Origin: Enterobacteriaceae bacterium RIT691
Lineage (GTDB): Bacteria; Pseudomonadota; Gammaproteobacteria; Enterobacterales; Enterobacteriaceae
Length of the DNA stretch: 64,000 bases
NCBI GenBank assembly: GCA_009668205.1
Contig: WJYM01000001.1
Location: 310,001-374,000, forward strand
Direction of reading: 5' to 3'
The notes beneath the pieces were generated by a model. That model saw only the letters and a list, made by a program, of their open reading frames with translations. It was not told the DNA's origin and ran no database searches. A program made the position numbers and the translations under genes. Shown one piece after another: positions 60,338-64,000 of this stretch; position 1 is the stretch's first letter; each line of letters starts with the position of its first letter.

Positions 60338-61126
60338 TCAGTTGTAGGCGTGTAATGTGCGCTGGCAGAGCGCGGATCGCACGCAGTCCTCTTTACCGAA
60401 GCGGACGATGCCGACCATATCATCCTCTTCAAAACGCGCCAGCGCATCGCTCAGTCCGGACGGCACTCCCCGCGGTAAATCACACTGGGTTATGTCGCCG
60501 TTGACGATGACGGTCACGTTCTCCCCGAGGCGCGTCAGGAACATTTTCATTTGCGCTGCGGTCACGTTCTGGGCCTCGTCCAGAATCACCACCGCATTTT
60601 CAAAGGTACGTCCACGCATATAGGCGAACGGCGCGATCTCTACCTTGCCAATTTCCGGGCGCAGGCAGTATTGCATAAAGGACGCCCCCAGCCTTTTCAC
60701 CAGGATGTCGTAAACCGGGCGGAAATAGGGCGCGAACTTCTCGGAGATGTCTCCGGGTAAGAAGCCAAGATCTTCATCGGCCTGCAGAACCGGACGGGTG
60801 ACGATGATCCTCTCCACATCCTTATGAATGAGGGCTTCTGCCGCTTTGGCTGCGCTGATCCAGGTTTTCCCACACCCCGCTTCGCCGGTGGCGAAGATCA
60901 GCTGTTTACTCTCGATAGCATTCAGGTAGTGCGCCTGAGCTTCATTACGCGCTTCAATTGGAGAATTATCACGGCAGTCCCGCGCCATGCCAATTGATTC
61001 TACGCCGCCCATCTGCACAAGCGAGGTGACCGATTCTTCTTCACGTTGTTTATGACTGCGTGAATCCCGTCTCAGCACACGTTTTGCTTCGCGACGAGCT
61101 TTGATCACTGCTTTTTGTCTTCCCAT
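60338..61126 (-). CDS. phoH: Phosphate-starvation-inducible ATPase PhoH
   Basis: PhoH is a cytosolic ATPase/RNase-related protein induced by phosphate limitation. The 262-residue product, from MGRQKAVIKARREAKRVLRR, has Walker A ATGEAGCGKTWISAAKA and Walker B AVVILDEAQNVTA, and the family segment FVDRIEPVL-like region TRLGENVTVIVNGDITQCDL. AAGGTG stands 8 bp upstream. The frame stays open for 126 more codons, but that stretch has low-complexity, non-homologous sequence and is left out. E. coli PhoH was first described as 354 residues, with a different N-terminal extension. Confidence 0.93.
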   Translation of the reverse strand: MGRQKAVIKARREAKRVLRRDSRSHKQREEESVTSLVQMGGVESIGMARDCRDNSPIEARNEAQAHYLNAIESKQLIFATGEAGCGKTWISAAKAAEALIHKDVERIIVTRPVLQADEDLGFLPGDISEKFAPYFRPVYDILVKRLGASFMQYCLRPEIGKVEIAPFAYMRGRTFENAVVILDEAQNVTAAQMKMFLTRLGENVTVIVNGDITQCDLPRGVPSGLSDALARFEEDDMVGIVRFGKEDCVRSALCQRTLHAYN

Positions 61127-61535
61127 GGATAGCACCTTGAGTTGTTGGTCAACATTACACGTGCCGCTGTCGGCACGATTATGCGCACGAACGTCTGAGG
61201 TTTGGCTTCCTTGTAAGCCATTGCTTGCCGGTTGATGAGACGTGATAACGCGACTACGCGCACCGCGCATCACATCGGGGAACCCGTGAGTTACTCTGGA
61301 AGAGGGAAATTTAGTGGCGAAGAAATCGCTGCCGGAGGTGAGGCCTCCGCGCTGGGTGGAGCGGTAAGAAGATGTTCTTTGTCCAGTACAGGACCCAACC
61401 ATTAGCGATCTCCTAAGTGAACCATCACTGCCGGGAACTACCGCTTTTGTTATAAGTACATCATCAATTAGCATTAATGCAACATATTTTTTACTTAATG
61501 CCAACCATGTACTGAATTCCCGCTGAAAGCAGCAT
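61127..61535 (-). promoter_or_regulatory. Long phoH upstream/leader region
   Basis: About 400 bp between the phoH start and the Pho boxes. In-frame codons run through part of it but the encoded peptide shows no family similarity and poor codon use, so I read it as leader or promoter DNA. A second promoter closer to the gene is known for E. coli phoH and may lie here. Confidence 0.5.
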
Positions 61536-61564
61536 CTGACAAAAAGATGACATCTTTATGTCAA
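61536..61564 (-). promoter_or_regulatory. Tandem PhoB boxes upstream of phoH
   Basis: Read on the minus strand there are direct 11 bp repeats, TTGACATAAAG, ATGTCATCTTT and TTGTCAGATG, matching the Pho box pattern CTGTCAT-N4-CTGTCA. This fits the known PhoB control of phoH in E. coli. efeB is transcribed from the other side of no shared promoter: its stop is 107 bp away. Confidence 0.8.
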
Positions 61565-61670
61565 TGTGCGGTCAGAGTGCAAAAAAGCTGTTCGGACAAG
61601 AGGATAAAACCAGGCGAGGGGTAAGTACGGCAAATAAAGACTCCTGCCCGGACGGACAGGAGTGTTGCCA

Positions 61671-62954
61671 TTACGCTTCCAGCAGCGTTTGAGCAAGATA
61701 CCCTTTTTTGTCATGCACGCCGGGCAGCGCGAAGAAATAGCCGCCGCCAATGGGCTTGACGTACTCCTCCAACGCCTCGCCATTCAGACGCTTCTGCACG
61801 GTCAGGAACCCTTTCTCCAGGTCGTGCTGATAGCAGACAAACAGCAGCCCCATGTCCAGCTGGCCGGAGTTTGAAACCCCCAGAGAATAGCTGTAGCCAC
61901 GGCGCATCATCAGGCTCGACTGGGTTTCGGGCGTGCGCGGGTTGGCGAGTCGAATATGGCTGTCCATCGCAATCACATCACCGCTCGGATCGCTGGCATA
62001 ATCAGGCGCATCGTGCTCATTCTTCATACCGAGCGGCGCACCTGAGTGTTTATCCCGGCCAAAAATAGTCTGCTGTTCTTTCAGCGGCGTACGATCCCAG
62101 GACTCCACATGGAACTGGATAATGCGCACCGCCTGATAAGAGCCGCCCACGGCCCAGGCCGGTTCACCCTGCCCGTCGGTCACCCAGACGATGTCATTCA
62201 TCAGTTTCGCGTTGCTGCTGTCGGGGTTCGCCGTGCCATCTTTAAAGCCGAGCAGATTGACCGGAGTCTCCTTACCTTTACTGCGGGCAGCGTGATCGGA
62301 GATAAAGCCTTCACGCTTCCAGCGCACGCTTAACAGATCCGGGGAATGTTTGATGATATCGCGCAACGCGTGGATCACCGTGTCCTGCGTATTGGCGCAA
62401 ATCTGCAACAGCAGGTCACCATGACACAGTGCCGCATCCAGTGAATCATTTGGGAAACGGGTCATTGGCTGCAGCTTTTTCGGCGTAAGCGCCGCCAGGC
62501 CAAAACGCTCATCAAACAACGCATGCCCCAGGGACACGGTGATCGTCAGGTTATCTGGCGCGATGTACGGCCCGAGAATACCGGAGTCCATCGGTGGCAT
62601 GCGCGGATTTGGCGTCTCCGGTGCCGGGCCGCCGGTGGTCAGGAACGTAATGCGATCGGTCAACAGCTTAAACAACCGCGTGAGATCGTCCTTGTCACTG
62701 GCGAGCACGTCAAAAGCCACAATCATCATTGAGGCCTGCTGCGGCGTTAAAATTCCCGCCTGATGCAAACCATGAAACGGTTGGGCTTCCATGCGCGCAT
62801 CCGGGGATAGTGTCCCCGGCGCACTCTGCGGTTTTGCCGCATGCGCGACCGGGCATCCCCCGGTTAGTGCCAGCGCGCCACCCAGCGCGCCGATATTTTT
62901 CAGTAAGCGACGACGTGACGGTTCATTCACGTCGTGCTGTTTGCTCTGTGTCAT
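61671..62954 (-). CDS. efeB: Deferrochelatase/peroxidase EfeB (Dyp type)
   Basis: EfeB is a Tat-exported haem peroxidase of the EfeUOB iron-uptake system; it has been reported to take iron from haem and to oxidise ferrous iron. The 427-residue product has a twin-arginine signal ([10 protein letters not shown] ... ALTGG), then the Dyp motif as [11 protein letters not shown] and the distal/proximal His region ending in [18 protein letters not shown]. coli EfeB is 423 residues. It follows efeO by 5 bp. Confidence 0.96.
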   Translation of the reverse strand: MTQSKQHDVNEPSRRRLLKNIGALGGALALTGGCPVAHAAKPQSAPGTLSPDARMEAQPFHGLHQAGILTPQQASMMIVAFDVLASDKDDLTRLFKLLTDRITFLTTGGPAPETPNPRMPPMDSGILGPYIAPDNLTITVSLGHALFDERFGLAALTPKKLQPMTRFPNDSLDAALCHGDLLLQICANTQDTVIHALRDIIKHSPDLLSVRWKREGFISDHAARSKGKETPVNLLGFKDGTANPDSSNAKLMNDIVWVTDGQGEPAWAVGGSYQAVRIIQFHVESWDRTPLKEQQTIFGRDKHSGAPLGMKNEHDAPDYASDPSGDVIAMDSHIRLANPRTPETQSSLMMRRGYSYSLGVSNSGQLDMGLLFVCYQHDLEKGFLTVQKRLNGEALEEYVKPIGGGYFFALPGVHDKKGYLAQTLLEA

Positions 62955-62959
62955 TACGC

Positions 62960-64000
62960 TTAGTCCAGTCCGAGGATCCCGCGCAGCTGCGCCAGATCTT
63001 CCGCCAGCGTAGTGATCGGCCCTTTCAGCGCGTTGCGATCGGCATCGGTCAGCTTGTCGTAAGTCTCAAAGCCGTCTTTGGTTTTGTACTTCGCCAGAAT
63101 ACCGTCCACTTTTTTGAAGTTGGCATCCACTTTTGCCAGCAGCGCACTGTTTTCTTTTTGCAGCTGCGGACGCAGTAAATCGACAATCTTCTGTGCGCCA
63201 TCAACGTTAGCCTGGAAATCCCACAGGTCGGTATGGCTGTAACGGTCTTCTTCGCCGCTGATTTTGCTGGCCGCCACTTCTTCAATCAGGCCCGCCGCAC
63301 CACCGACCACTTTTGACGGTGGGAACGCCAGTTCACTGATGCGTTTTTGCAGCTCAAGCACATCGCTGTTCAGCTGAGTGGCGTAGCTGTCCATGCCTTT
63401 GGTGGAGTTATCGCCAAATAGCGCTTTTTCCAGACGGTGGAAACCGGTGAACTTCGGATCTTCGGCTTTCTTCTCGTAATCGTCTTCACGGGCATCAATG
63501 CTGCCATCAAGATCGGAGAACAGCTCGGCAATCGGCTCGATACGCTCGTAGTGCTGACGAGTCGGGGCATACAGCGCTTTGGCTTTTTCGATGTCACCCG
63601 CTTTAACAGCATCGGTAAAGGCCTGAGTGCCTTTCACAAGCTCTGCCGTTTCTGCGGTGACATAGGCTTTATACGCGGTGATGGCTTCGCCGAGGCTCAG
63701 CACAGCATCCGCTTTCGCCGCATCCGCCGTGGCTTCACCCTTCACGGTCAGCGTCCCTTTCGGGTTCGTCAGCAGGCCACAAGTCATTTCATACTGACCC
63801 GGCTGCAGGTTGGCCGTCAGTTTCTGGGTGAAACCTGGCGCGATGTTTTCACGCTCTTCGACCACCATCACGCCCTTAAGGATCTCCCACTCCAGCGCCT
63901 TCTGGCTATGGTTCTGGATGATGAACTGGGTTTTACCGGCGTTCACGGTGACGCTCATCGGTTCACACTGTTTATCCGTGACGGTGACTTTAACCTGCGG
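62960..64000 (-). CDS. efeO: Iron uptake protein EfeO, 5' end beyond window
   Basis: EfeO is a periplasmic protein with an N-terminal cupredoxin domain ([20 protein letters not shown], and [13 protein letters not shown] as the second strand pair) and a C-terminal M75 domain ([20 protein letters not shown], with the HxxE-like metal motif). The visible 346 residues reach the window edge in an open frame; the E. coli protein is 375 residues, so roughly the first 29 (the signal peptide) lie outside. The Met at 63958 that opens the visible frame is internal, not the start. efeB follows 5 bp after. Confidence 0.96.
   Translation of the reverse strand, partial: PQVKVTVTDKQCEPMSVTVNAGKTQFIIQNHSQKALEWEILKGVMVVEERENIAPGFTQKLTANLQPGQYEMTCGLLTNPKGTLTVKGEATADAAKADAVLSLGEAITAYKAYVTAETAELVKGTQAFTDAVKAGDIEKAKALYAPTRQHYERIEPIAELFSDLDGSIDAREDDYEKKAEDPKFTGFHRLEKALFGDNSTKGMDSYATQLNSDVLELQKRISELAFPPSKVVGGAAGLIEEVAASKISGEEDRYSHTDLWDFQANVDGAQKIVDLLRPQLQKENSALLAKVDANFKKVDGILAKYKTKDGFETYDKLTDADRNALKGPITTLAEDLAQLRGILGLD

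Noticed and set aside
61127-61504. Long N-terminal extension of phoH
   Set aside because: The sequence is low in family similarity and starts without a ribosome site; the ATG at 61126 has a good one. E. coli has an unrelated extension, so I left this open as a finding instead of annotating it.

Overview
This 64 kb window is chromosomal DNA of an enteric bacterium of the family Enterobacteriaceae, probably close to Enterobacter or Lelliottia. The genus is an inference from protein similarity and gene order. Most of the window follows the E. coli K-12 order from the flg flagellar cluster through mdo/opg and curli to serX, phoH and efe. Base composition is even, except for AT-rich stretches around the curli regulator and in the fimbrial island.

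Region 1 (1-35000) is mostly conserved core. It starts with flgE (cut by the window edge), flgD, flgC and flgB on the minus strand, and flgA, flgM and flgN on the plus strand with a sigma-28 promoter before flgM. A divergent LysR/SnoaL-like pair sits between flgN and murJ. The core continues with murJ, mviM, yceH, rimJ, mdtH, yceB, pyrC (PurR box and leader hairpin), dinI (LexA box), bssS, solA, yceO, trhO, lpxL, mdtG, mysB, yceK, opgH, opgG, opgC and clsC. The curli system follows (ymdA, csgC, csgA, csgB, then divergent csgD, csgE, csgF, csgG), with a CsgA that has only four repeats. It ends with ycdZ, ycdY, ycdX and ghrA. Compared with K-12, grxB, yceI, yceJ and ymdB are missing from their usual places.

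Region 2 (34800-42000) is a small island. Two identical tRNA-Ser(GGA) genes in direct orientation lie 6,367 bp apart. Each is followed by a tandem array of 179-183 bp units. Every unit begins with a hairpin terminator and ends with another copy of the 3' end of the tRNA gene, an arrangement very like the tyrT/rtT repeats of E. coli. Between them lie a 46-residue acidic protein gene and a four-gene chaperone-usher fimbrial operon on the minus strand.

Region 3 (42000-54900) is an exopolysaccharide cluster. It encodes an initiating sugar-phosphate transferase, an outer-membrane beta-barrel protein, a short Wza-like lipoprotein, a Wzc-like chain-length protein with ruined kinase motifs, a flippase, two GT4 glycosyltransferases, a small membrane protein and a serine-acetyltransferase-like enzyme. 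A convergent pair encodes a GT2 glycosyltransferase and a Wzy-like polymerase. In K-12 the interval between serX and phoH holds pgaABCD instead.

Region 4 (55200-64000) has a five-gene peptide/nickel-type ABC transporter operon, phoH with tandem PhoB-type boxes about 400 bp upstream, and efeB-efeO of the ferrous-iron/peroxidase system (efeO cut by the window end). Curli, fimbriae and exopolysaccharide make the centre of the window a concentration of surface-adhesion and biofilm functions.
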